Source: Didymodactylos carnosus
Taxonomy: Eukaryota; Rotifera; Eurotatoria; Philodinida; Philodinidae
Direction: 5' to 3'
Length of the DNA: 21,047 bases
NCBI GenBank assembly: GCA_905250885.1
Contig: CAJNOQ010003202.1
Location: 1 to 21,047 of the forward strand
The stretch's first letter is position 1. Each line of letters begins with the position of its first letter. The position numbers were made by a program, and so were the translations under genes. Shown here one piece after another: positions 1 to 9,416 of this stretch. The notes beneath the pieces were generated by a model, which was not told where the DNA came from, ran no database searches, and worked only from the letters and a program-made list of their open reading frames with translations.

Positions 1-84
1 ATTTAAATTGTGTACATTTTCATTTTTAATTTAATAAATAAGTATTATTCTTTGATCTTATTCTACTGATTAGAAATACATACT

Positions 85-126
85 TGTCGACGAGTCGGGA
101 AAATAAAAAGTGTCGACGAGTCGGGA
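85..126. repeat. 16-bp direct repeat, two copies
   Basis: TGTCGACGAGTCGGGA occurs at 85-100 and again exactly at 111-126, separated by 10 AT-rich bases. Each copy contains CGAC-GA-GTCG, so it can fold on itself. Its base composition is strikingly unlike the surrounding sequence. Function unknown. Confidence 0.85.
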
Positions 127-1589
127 CGATACCTTTTTAGCACAAATAGTAACAGAAGAAAAAGTTCAAGTCAAATTTTGAGTTTGGAAAGTTTTCAATT
201 TTTTAGACTTTCATCTAATTGGATTAGTTGTCTTGATTGAAGTTCTAAAATTATAGTTTAGGTATGATTTTGTAGAAAATTTCAAGGCGCATCTTATGAA
301 TTAGGTCGCTGGCTCAAAAACTGAAAGAGATAACTGCAAATTAAAACCGCGTCATTATTTTCCGGGACACCTGTTACTTATAACTCTGTCAAAACTCATC
401 GATAGTCATGAAAATCTTTTCACATAGGTAACTCTGCATCCTATACAGACTGGCAAGGTCAAAATAGAATTATGTCCAAAAAAATTTAGAGACTAGAGAT
501 CTGATTTTCCAAACACTTATGAGCAGTCCTTCTATGATATTTGCCATCAAGACCATTGATTACATATGTCTACAAGTCACGCAAAAATTTTGACTATATA
601 CCTAATTTTGTATGCTAATAACATGCTGCAGCTTAAAAACAAAATTTGATGTAATCATTGAACAAGCCTGTTCTGTAGTCAATGGTATTTCTTGTGCACT
701 AACTAATAAACGTTCATGTCTATAGTTTGCTATTTCTCAGAATGAAAATCTTTCGTTAGGAACCATACAACATGATGCCCTGGCTGTTTTGAAGTAAAAA
801 ATAACTGAGATTTTGAAGGGATAGAGATTCTCCGCATTTGATCCAGCCTTTTTACTGGGATTGTAAAAGAAATCTGTCCAAAACGTCGATATTATCCTGG
901 TATGAATTTTCCAGAATAGCAACAGAAATCTTAAAAGATATTTTGTCTGCCTATAAGCGATTTAGCAAGTTAATTGAAATTTTAATTACTCCAAATTAAA
1001 CGCGGATATACTCACAGAAGTTCTTTTTATTTGTGTCTGGTTAGCTCCGAGACAGAGCGGAATCTATCTCGATTCATCTTATCTTTATTTAGCCTTGTAT
1101 TTTGAAATATAAAAAAAATTACTGTTTTATCTCTAACTAGAAAAGTATTTTTATGCAATTTTCATGTTCTTAATAATATTACTATTTTCGGTTTTTAATG
1201 CGGACGTTTCTTTAAGTGCAAACTTGACTTCTGTAGCGAAGAGTATAAATGTAGAAAAGAAAAGGTGTTGACAAAAATATAAAATAAAAGATTAACTTGT
1301 GATCCACAACAAATCATGTACGCGTATTCATCACCAACAGAGTTAGCCAAATCTAATATCCTGCTGCAAAAGATATAACTTTGAATATTTGCTAAGAAAG
1401 AATTATTGATAATCACTGACCTCTAGCATATAATGAGGGAAAATAATAGTATTTTTAGTTAAGTTCTGCCTAAAAAGACGGAAAAACATAATTCTGATTA
1501 TCAAATATAAAACTTAACTATCGTCGAATAGTATACATTTTATAATTAATAAAGTAGTAGGTGTCTATATATTATCAGAGACAATAATC

Positions 1590-1604
1590 TTCTCTCATTT
1601 TCAG
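1590..1604 (+). promoter_or_regulatory. probable 3' splice acceptor in front of ZC2HC1 (trans-splice or 5'UTR intron)
   Basis: A pyrimidine-rich run ending TTTTCAG at 1604 lies 29 nt before the start codon at 1634. It looks like the acceptors used inside the gene. Either a spliced leader is added here or it closes an unseen 5'UTR intron. Confidence 0.55.
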
Positions 1605-1633
1605 TCTTTAGAGGCTTTTTCCACGGTTACACT

Positions 1634-3618
1634 ATGGATGATGAAAGTGGTAGGTATCTGACGTTAATTACACGCTTGACTGCGTATATAGAACCATGGC
1701 TCTAATCACATTTTTCTCTTCGTTTTTTAAGAATATCCAAATCAGAAACTGCGATTATATCCTTGTCCAAACTGTCAGAGGAAATTTAATTCCCAGTCTC
1801 TGGTATTTGAATTAGAAGGATAAAACTTCTATAAAATAAAAACGCAATTGTACCATTATTTTCTTTCATTTAGCAAAAACATCAAGCAATATGTCGCAAA
1901 ATTCAAAAAAAACGAAAAATATTTGATGCTGGAAAACAGCGAGCTACCGATTCTGATATTCCTTATGCAGCAACCAGAAAGACACTGCAAGTAATACCAA
2001 TACCAACTGGATGAATGACGGCTCCTGAAAATTTTGTTGAAATACTGTATTTTTAGATATACAAAGGAGAAATCAGACCACAAGATGAAAAGGTATGTAT
2101 TGACCTAACATATTTGTATTTTGCTCAAAAAGAAGTTTTTTTTCACCTGTTCAGTCAAAATATAAAAAACCAAACTGGCGTGAACGTCATCGTTCGTTAA
2201 TTAAATCTATTCGTGAAGCGCGTTCAGTAACGCAAGCACTTAAAAGTGGTGGTCCACTACCAGAATTTATACCGAGTGAAGTTCCATCAGGTTTGTTTAT
2301 GTTCAATATGTATGTTTCGTAGCACTGTTGCTCTCACTTTATCTTGCTTTAAATAAAATATCTGTTTGCTTATTCTTAAAGATTATGTTGAATGTCCTTA
2401 TTGTAATCGAAATTTTAATCCGCATGCTGCTCAAAGACATACACCATTGTAAATAATTACATGCTTTTATTATATTCCATTGCACAGTTACTTCTATAAT
2501 ATATTTCATTTTCAGTTGTAAAGCACAGTATGAGAAGAAACATCGACAATTACCACCGCCATCAACTATTCGAAATCAACAACAACATCAGCTCGACAGA
2601 GTAAAGTATTGATTTATTACTCTAAATATTTTATATTCAATTTTCTTATTTAGCGTAAACCGCCCCTGCCTGCTAATCAAAGACAACAATCATACAGTTC
2701 AGGTATGGCTACTATCAACTGTTTTTTAGTTACCACAAATATATAGAGAGATCTTCATATAATTCTAACTTTTATTAGACACTCTGTTAAGCACTACATA
2801 TAGCTTTTATCTTTTGCTAGGATTATATTCTCAAGTGCCTCCGACAAATGACATTTATGGAAACGGCTATAAACATAGCAATTCCGCTCCAACCTTACTT
2901 AGACAAAATCAGTATACAACATCGTATAATGAGTAAGAATACAGTGTTAAAAGCGGACACAAGACATAGAATAATATCTTTAATTACTTTTAGTCCTGTG
3001 AATTATCCAATAGCTGAAAAGAAACAAGAGGGATGGGGATTCAAACGTTTGTTTAGTTTCATGCATAAAAGTGACAAACAACGACTACCACCGGTGAACA
3101 ATCATACAGAATATGAAAATGAAGTAAAAATGTTTGTTGTCTTCCTTTTGAAATGTCTCTTACATTAGTTGCTTGTTTAGGAATATGGCTATGGCGACGA
3201 TCCATATTATTCTAATAATTACAGCAGAAATGTAAAACCACAGCAGCCAGTTACGATGAGAACAGGTCGTACTCAAGAAAATACTAGTTTGAACGTTCGA
3301 GCTCGACAAAGAAGCACGGAGAATCCACGAGAAGTAATGAATCGTCGACTGAAAAGTCCAGTGGCACCAGCGCCACCAATAAGATACAGAAATAGCGGTA
3401 ATAATAGTTATGCACAAACAACACGTCAACGACCAACGGCTGTCATTCGAGGAGATCCTTACAATAGTGGTAGCACTTCCTATCGACAACAACGACAACA
3501 ACCACAACAATCGCCTTATTCATCTGTTTCTAGAATATCGAAGCAGTGCTATGAATGTGGAGCCATGAATGCTGAATATGCGAAATTTTGTAATGAGTGT
3601 GGAACAAGAAGAATATAA
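1634..3618 (+). CDS. ZC2HC1: zinc finger C2HC domain-containing protein 1 (ZC2HC1/FAM164 family), 11 exons
   Basis: Exons: 1634-1649, 1732-1802, 1874-1990, 2057-2092, 2155-2290, 2382-2448, 2516-2600, 2654-2702, 2821-2932, 2994-3123, 3181-3618; 418 residues. All ten introns are GT...AG (53-118 nt) and the joined frame is open to TAA. Two C2HC fingers are visible: C17-x2-C20-x11-H32-x3-C36 (CPNCQRKFNSQSL then H and C) and C130-x2-C133-x11-H145-x3-C149 (CPYCNRNFNPHAAQRHTPFC). The block between them (PNWRERH...SIREAR...QALKSGGPLP) matches the conserved linker of vertebrate ZC2HC1A. A C-terminal zinc ribbon, C396-x2-C399-x10-C410-x2-C413 (CYECG...AKFCNECGTRRI), is also typical of ZC2HC1A. Residues 150-390 are low-complexity, rich in Q, R, P and N, and probably disordered. 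The family's molecular role is not established; zinc binding is inferred from the motifs. Start chosen as the first ATG after the upstream acceptor. Whether it is the A or B type is not settled, though the C-terminal ribbon favours A. Confidence 0.9.
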
Positions 3619-3635
3619 ATGTTTTTTAATTTTTT

Positions 3636-3641
3636 AATAAA
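3636..3641 (+). terminator. polyadenylation signal AATAAA for ZC2HC1
   Basis: Canonical AATAAA 18 nt after the stop codon of the zinc-finger gene, implying a very short 3'UTR. Confidence 0.6.
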
Positions 3642-3824
3642 CTGTATCACAAAAATGATGCCAATGTCACCACCTTTTTCTTATCAATGAGAGACAAATT
3701 TATATAAGAATAAGCTCTATTTTCAACTGATTAATTAATTATATTCTGAGATGAAAGCTATAAAGAGTATATAATTATTATCCTCCCTTCTAAACATAGT
3801 ATACTCTCGTTATTGTCACACAAC

Positions 3825-3846
3825 AGCATTAATCATGATTAATGCT
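3825..3846. repeat. perfect 22-bp palindrome
   Basis: AGCATTAATCA is followed directly by its exact reverse complement, giving a 22-bp perfect palindrome with no spacer. Part of the core, TTAATCATGA, recurs about 50 bp downstream in TTTTAATCATGAC. Confidence 0.9.
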
Positions 3847-4788
3847 AATTGCGAGTAACTTTATCCACAATTAATTTTAATCATGACTGTGATCGTGGCA
3901 TGTATGTAATATATTAGTCATTCGTGAACCTATTATTATTATAGCATGTTACATTCCATTCGAGTCTATATCATTCATACGAATTTTCTTTTAAAAATGA
4001 TCAATGTAGTTCGTTAACAATTTATAATTCCATCGTACTTCTGATAATATACTGATCATATTCCTTCCTTTTTTTTCCTCATATGTTATATCAATGTTAT
4101 TAGTCCACTGTTTCGCTATTGTAGTGGGAATAATATTAATAATAATAATAAGATCACAATGAAACTTTCTGAACGATTCCATTAAACAAATTGAAGACAA
4201 TAAGCAGATAATTTACGAGTTTATTTGCTGTGAGTGTGAAGGGTCTATATCGAATAAATACTAAAGATGTAGAAGAAAGTAGATTGTTTCGATATGAATC
4301 AATCCTGCAAGGGGAGTTGTGTCATTCACTTGTTCAGTTGACAGAGGGAAAAGGAAATCTCTACTTGAATGTGCAGTTCCTCTGAAAATCCATAATTCTT
4401 TTCATATTTGTAACGTTTTTTCCATAAACAAGCAGACTTGAAAAAAAACTGAGTAGAATCTCAAATTTTCAAGTAATTTGGTTAGATTCTGGAACACTTG
4501 TGAATTTTATGTACTACCACTGTGCTCGCAAAACGTGAAATCAGCAGCTTTCTCTAAAATATGGATTCACTGGGTTTTTTTGTTTTTCTCGGATGACAAA
4601 CATTGCCACAAAATGCAAGGCGACCGACACAACATACGTTTCGTTTATTTCTGAGTTTTACAGATGTTTCTGAAAATCGTCCATATTAATTGCAAAATCC
4701 ATGATAGATGAAGAAACTGGTTTACGCGTTTGTGTCGAAAAAGACTTCAGAGCATCAAACTCAGACAAGTATATGGATCAGTATGGAG

Positions 4789-4818
4789 GGAATAATATTG
4801 CAGCAATAATATTATTCC
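4789..4818. repeat. short hairpin, 11-bp stem, 8-nt loop
   Basis: GGAATAATATT (4789-4799) pairs perfectly with AATATTATTCC (4808-4818). AT-rich, so chance is possible, but it is isolated and exact. Confidence 0.6.
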
Positions 4819-5067
4819 TTACAGTTTGATTATCCATTTATATTTCGTAAATTATTATTTTATTTTAACACTCTAGATAGAGCTTTCGAGTCTACCGACC
4901 GACCCATCATGAGCAACTTGATTTTTTTAAGATCTTTCTGGTATAGTGGAGATCTTGAGCCTTATTTTTATATAAAAGTTTTTCCCCGTCAATCTAAGAG
5001 TATGCTCTAAAACCGATTTTGCACTCGTATCTCGATTTTACAGTGGTTTTCAGTCGGGTATACCGAA

Positions 5068-5452
5068 AAATGTTAAAAAGAAAAATATTAAACGACTGAT
5101 ATTTAAAATCAATTAAATATTTTTCTTGTTGTAAGACAGAAAAATATTTAATTATTTTTAAAATAAAAACAAAATATTAAAGTTGTTATTAAACATATAG
5201 AAAAATATTAAATTGATTTATTCAGACAGAAAAATATTTAAATAAGATGCAAAAAATGTATCGTTCCGCATCTTCGTACCTTCTTCATACGTTCAAATTA
5301 CAACATTAATACCTTTATTCAGAATGAGATGGACCGGATAGAAAAATATTTAAACAATGAAAAATATGGAACGGACTAATATTTAAATAAGGTGGAAAAA
5401 TATTTAACTGATTTTTAATATTAGTCGTTTAATATTTTTCTTTTTAACATTT
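5068..5452. mobile_element. MITE-like element with 58-bp terminal inverted repeats
   Basis: The segment 5068-5125 matches the reverse complement of 5395-5452 at 55 of 58 positions by eye, with no gaps. The 269-bp interior has no open frame for a transposase and is filled with copies of GAAAAATATTTA on both strands. This is the structure of a small non-autonomous DNA transposon. Outside the clean arms there is weaker similarity (GGGT.TA on both sides), so the true ends may lie about 10-30 bp further out. A left sequence TACAGTGG at 5039 could be a mariner-like end, but no matching right end is clear. Target duplication and superfamily unresolved. Confidence 0.8.
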
Positions 5453-6261
5453 ATTATAGACCCTTTCAGGCATAGTGAAATGATTATATCCGATCATAAT
5501 GTCTAGCAGAGCACTACGTATACTTTCTAGATAAACTCAATTTGATCAAAACATTTCTGCTTTTACACAAAAAGCTAGTTTTAAAGTACAAATGCTATTT
5601 ACTTTTCCCTCATTTTGCAGGCATATGTTGCCACATGAAATACACATATACTTTTGGTTATGAAGAGCACGTATGCTACAGTCTTTAGGTCCAAAATATT
5701 TGTTTAGTTTATCGTTTTTAGACAGTTAGAAAGTTTATAAAATGTATTTTAGCAAGCATTGTGTAGTTTACCACGTTTCGAAGCTTTTAAAGAAACTTCT
5801 ATAATCATTAGAAAAACTAGACACTAACAAAATTAGGAGGGCGCTCTCTAGATATGTTTCCCAGACCTACAATAAAAAGTTCAACCAAAATTCGAACACT
5901 AATTGAGCAACTTATAGATAAATCGAACATTTTCTTTTCTTTCTTACAGAGCGTGATCATCACTAAAACCGAACGAGAATTTCATCTAGATGAAGCAATG
6001 AAAAGTGCTAAAAGTGTATGAACTAGGAGACTGAAATTTTTATTTTATTAGTTTTGAAATTTGCTCTAACTGGTGAAAAAGTGAAACGGTTTTCTTTATT
6101 ACTGTTGGATGAGTAAAATGTAGGAGGTATAAGCGACTTGGAATTTCTATAAAAGAGTTTTTATTCTGTTGATAACATCAACTAATTGTCAGATGATTCG
6201 AATGAGTCATCATTTATATCATCTTTTGTAAATCATAGTTTGTTTGAGACAGAAGACATCA
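5453..6261. other. intergenic, no gene seen
   Basis: AT-rich sequence between two inverted-repeat elements. Only short chance frames are present and no splice-linked exon chain could be supported. Confidence 0.55.
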
Positions 6262-6494
6262 GTCTCATTTTGTAGAGAAATGTTTGCTCTACAAAACTGA
6301 AACTTTAGAAAAGTTTTAATGTTATATGCATAGAAACTATAATAAATCAAAAACGCACTAAAATCGCAAAAGAATAATAGATGATCGATTATTTTTTGCA
6401 TATTTTTGAATGCCTATATTTCTATTACAAATAACATTAAAACTTTTCTAAAGTTTCAGTTTTGTAGAGCAAACATTTTTCTACCAAATGAGAC
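6262..6494. mobile_element. fold-back element with 64-bp inverted arms
   Basis: Left arm 6262-6325 and right arm 6431-6494 are reverse complements at 62 of 64 positions; the loop is 105 bp with no coding capacity. Arms begin GTCTCATTT and end TTAATGTTAT. Similarity fades just outside GTCTC. It resembles a fold-back MITE, or a long hairpin that could give double-stranded RNA if transcribed. No clear target duplication. Confidence 0.8.
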
Positions 6495-6724
6495 ACTCGG
6501 TAGCTGTAAGAGATACTTCATAATCGATTTGAAACGATTTTCCAGAATGCCATAACATCGATTATTAGTCGATGCATACCTATTGTGTAGTATTATAAAT
6601 TTAAATGCCACTATACCATCTGTTATTTTGCGTAACAAATAATAATTGATGAATAGTTTAAAACTAGAGCTGAAATTATTGTGAAAGAAGATTACTATTT
6701 ATATGAAGTACTCTCAAAAAAAAA

Positions 6725-6870
6725 AGGTGTCGTACGAAACTTAAACAGGGTTTCGAGAATTGAAACCATTTCTAAACCTTTTTTAGGTTTTGTACGAATA
6801 AGGTTTCGTACGATATCTGCTTTCAAAAAAGGATCTGTAGAGGTTTTGTACGGATTCTATGTATGGATTT
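6725..6870. repeat. degenerate GTACGA-containing repeat cluster (left)
   Basis: Variants of AGGTTTCGTACGA recur here, for example GGTGTCGTACGAAAC, GGTTTTGTACGAATAA, GGTTTCGTACGATATC and GGTTTTGTACGGATTC. The core TCGTACGA is palindromic. A 121-codon frame runs through the area but looks like a by-product of the repeats. Confidence 0.55.
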
Positions 6871-7256
6871 CATATAGTTCCTTTTTGTATATTTGTCTTG
6901 AGTTTATTTATTTCTATTGCCTAGCAATAAAAACAACCGAAAAAATACAAGTAGCCAAAGAAAAGCCACTCATATACAAAACTTGTTGTTTGAGAAAAAA
7001 ATCAAATCCTAATAAAAATACGCGTGAATATGGATTGTCAAAATAGAGTAAAAGAAAATATTATCAAAAAAATCATCTACGGATAATAAAACTTACAGAA
7101 TATAGATAGTCTATTATAGCGAATCGATCAGAAATACTTCCCGCCCACTTAGGTTCTTCAGAGGGTGTCCAGAAAACGTTTTAGTTTTATATTACATTGG
7201 GCGCTTTTTCCATGGAATCAGAAAAGTTTCCAACATTTCTTACCTATCCTGGCTGC

Positions 7257-7459
7257 GAACGCTGACAGAAGGAAGGCGAGAGCATTTTCTTGAATTCAGA
7301 ATATTTTAGGCTTCTGAGTATCTTTGGAAGGTCTCGAAAAAACTGTGCAAATCTTCATTAGATTACGAACCTTACACTTCAAATCAGAGAAACATTCACA
7401 ACGTATTTCAGATAGTCCCGTAGTGAACGCTGACCAAAGGGAGGCGTGAGCATTGTCTT
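7257..7459. repeat. diverged direct duplication, 35-bp core, 168-bp spacing
   Basis: 7257-7291 and 7425-7459 share 30 of 35 bases (GAACGCTGAC...AGG.AGGCG.GAGCATT.TCTT). About 45 bp upstream of each copy can also be aligned at lower identity. On the minus strand the copies read NAlAfLlSAF and NAhAsLwSAF in the same relative frame, so a decayed coding repeat is possible. Confidence 0.6.
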
Positions 7460-7490
7460 TGCTCCAAAAACCATGGAAGATGATTTGCCT

Positions 7491-7642
7491 TAGAGATGTG
7501 CAGGACATCCTTACCCTAGTCTACCCCACAGAGTATGGTAGAGCCAGGGCTCGGGTGTCACAGGGTATGGAAGGGGGAAGGTACCAAAAATGTTTACAGG
7601 GTAGGGCCAGGGCTCCAGAAATATCTACCCTGCACATCTCTA
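7491..7642. mobile_element. hAT-like MITE, 152 bp, 14-bp perfect TIRs
   Basis: TAGAGATGTGCAGG at 7491-7504 is exactly inverted at 7629-7642. Termini of the form TAG/CAG-G/A-GATGTGCA are characteristic of hAT-superfamily transposons. The 8-bp flanks ATTTGCCT and GTTCGCAT agree at 5 of 8 positions, consistent with a decayed 8-bp target duplication but not proof. The interior is GC-rich, unlike the flanks, and has a direct repeat GGTAG(A/G)GCCAGGGCTC plus CTACCC/GGGTAG motifs; no transposase. Confidence 0.65.
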
Positions 7643-7779
7643 GTTCGCATGCGATCTGCAGATATAAGCTCCTAAAGTCAAGAGACGGAGCGAGTACTAA
7701 ACGGGCGTTATCTTGTCGTGAACATTGTGCTAATAAATAGAAAACAAGGCGTCCTCTCATACGAGAGTAGCACAAAGAG

Positions 7780-7960
7780 CGGTATAGTACGAAACGTTTT
7801 CTACTACTATACTTCCAAGAGGTGTATTATAAAACCTGTTCGAATACGAAACTTTGAAGAGTATGATCAAAATCTTGAAGGGTATCATACGAAATCTCTT
7901 CGATTGCTAACCCTTAATGAGGTTTCGGAGATCCGTCCCATACCTGATTGATACGGGAGT
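7780..7960. repeat. degenerate GTACGA-containing repeat cluster (right)
   Basis: Loose units of about 25-30 bp resembling GAAGGGTATCATACGAAATC recur, for example GGTATAGTACGAAACG, TTCGAATACGAAACTT, GAGTATGATCAAAATC and GGGTATCATACGAAATC. The GTACGAAAC motif relates it to the cluster at 6725-6870. Confidence 0.5.
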
Positions 7961-9416
7961 TCCACAGAACCTTACAAATTTCATATTATACCTCTCTTTT
8001 TTTTTCCAGAGTACTTTCAAATTGATATAATTCTGTCGTAGCTCATTTGACCGATATATGAGCATAACAACAATATTACAATGATCATTCAAATGCTAAT
8101 AATTGCCCATCAGAACATACAAGGTTATCAAACGGCTAGGAAACTACTAAAATCGTTTACCACTGTATTATAGCCAATTAGCTCTTGTTATGATAAAATA
8201 TGAAAGTGTAATAAATGATTTTGTAAGAAAATATCAAATATAAGTTATCTTTGATTTACAGATTAACTTGATTAAATCTAATCACAGTCCACCAGCGCTC
8301 ATACTGTACAAAAAACATTCTCAGATGAACTGCATGATACTATCGTTCAACGAATGCACAATGTCATTTATTGTTTTCTTATTAATACGTTGACCGAAAC
8401 GCCTCTTAGAAATACTTTAACCATATGGAATATCTCATATTGAGTCTGAGTTGTGCTGAAATTTTTTTCTTAAACAGTTATGACCAGTTCCAGTGATTCA
8501 CTGTAATCCTTTCATAGCTATGATCGAGTACAATGTTTGTCTAAAATAGTTTTAACGCATCTTTCATTTCGTCTCTTCTTCGAAATAGAAAAACAGTGGT
8601 CCTACATGAGGTACTATAGTACAAATGTTACATACAAAAAATTGCAGATGTTAAAGCAGTTTCTGATTTAATAAATAAGAACTTTTAAACAATTTTAGCT
8701 TTAATCTTTAACTACAGACTCAAAGACATCATCCTTTGACATGCTAAAAATAAATTTAAAAATGTCATCTCTTTGTGTAAAGTAAGCTCAAAAATAATCA
8801 AAGCCACAGTTTACGAATCAGTCTTCATTTCATGAAAATACCCGTTGTTTTTTCAACTGAAAGTTTAAAAACCTAGCAAAAGTGAATCTTCAGCGGAATA
8901 GCTCGAAAATTTAAGGACAAAACACGAATTCTCTGTGTTTAGACAACTAAAAAAACGCTAAAATAATAACACTTGCTGGCAAGACTGGTTAATTAACGCA
9001 TATTCCAATGGTTCCAGAAAACCTGAGCTGTCACTCAAATCATAGTATACGAGGAATCAGGTTTGTGAGATTGTGTAGAGGACATTGGACATAAATACAT
9101 ATTGAAAATATATAAATTACTGTGAACCGATATTGACAGGTAATCCGATTTTCTAAACATACTTTAGGTACATAACCTCAAAGTGGTTCTTTGTACTCAA
9201 TTTTACCATGAGTTTGCAAGTGTAGATTTGGGCTAGAAAACGAGAAAAGTGGATGTCTCTCTCTTTTTCATCAAAAACTATTTAAAAAAAATGATATCCA
9301 AGAACATTCTATTTTGAATATTAACAAGATGAAACTCTGATTATTTTTTTATATTTTGTACAATCAACAGAGAAATTGTTGAAACTAGTAAACAGAAAAC
9401 ACAGAAAATCAAATAT
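7961..9416. other. intergenic, no gene seen
   Basis: About 1.45 kb of AT-rich sequence downstream of INTS2. No frame of note, no exon chain, no RNA gene and no clear repeat. No canonical AATAAA for INTS2 was found on the minus strand in the first 100 bp or so after its stop. Confidence 0.55.

Larger units (their letters stand above)
1..1604. other. gene-poor AT-rich upstream flank
   Basis: No open frame here resembles a protein and no exon chain with consistent splice sites could be built on either strand. The only ordered structure seen is a GC-rich 16-bp direct repeat near the left edge. The right end runs into the pyrimidine tract and CAG acceptor in front of the zinc-finger gene, so promoter elements of that gene may lie here, but no specific promoter motif is recognisable. 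Confidence 0.6.
3642..5039. other. intergenic, no gene seen
   Basis: AT-rich sequence with only short chance frames. It holds a perfect 22-bp palindrome (3825-3846) and an 11-bp stem hairpin (4789-4818); no coding exon, RNA gene or promoter motif could be supported. Confidence 0.6.

Noticed and set aside
2848..3168. 106-codon plus-strand frame as a separate small gene
   Set aside because: It mixes an out-of-frame reading of ZC2HC1 exon 9, intron 9 and the true exon 10; the spliced model explains it better.
3160..3510. 116-codon minus-strand frame rich in W, I and S
   Set aside because: Antisense shadow of the last ZC2HC1 exon.
6681..7046. 121-codon plus-strand frame
   Set aside because: It needs a non-ATG start, has no recognisable domain, and its first half is a translation of the GTACGA DNA repeats.
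7453..7775. Overlapping frames on both strands at the GC-rich patch
   Set aside because: They are open because the hAT-like MITE is GC-rich and poor in stop codons; no protein similarity.
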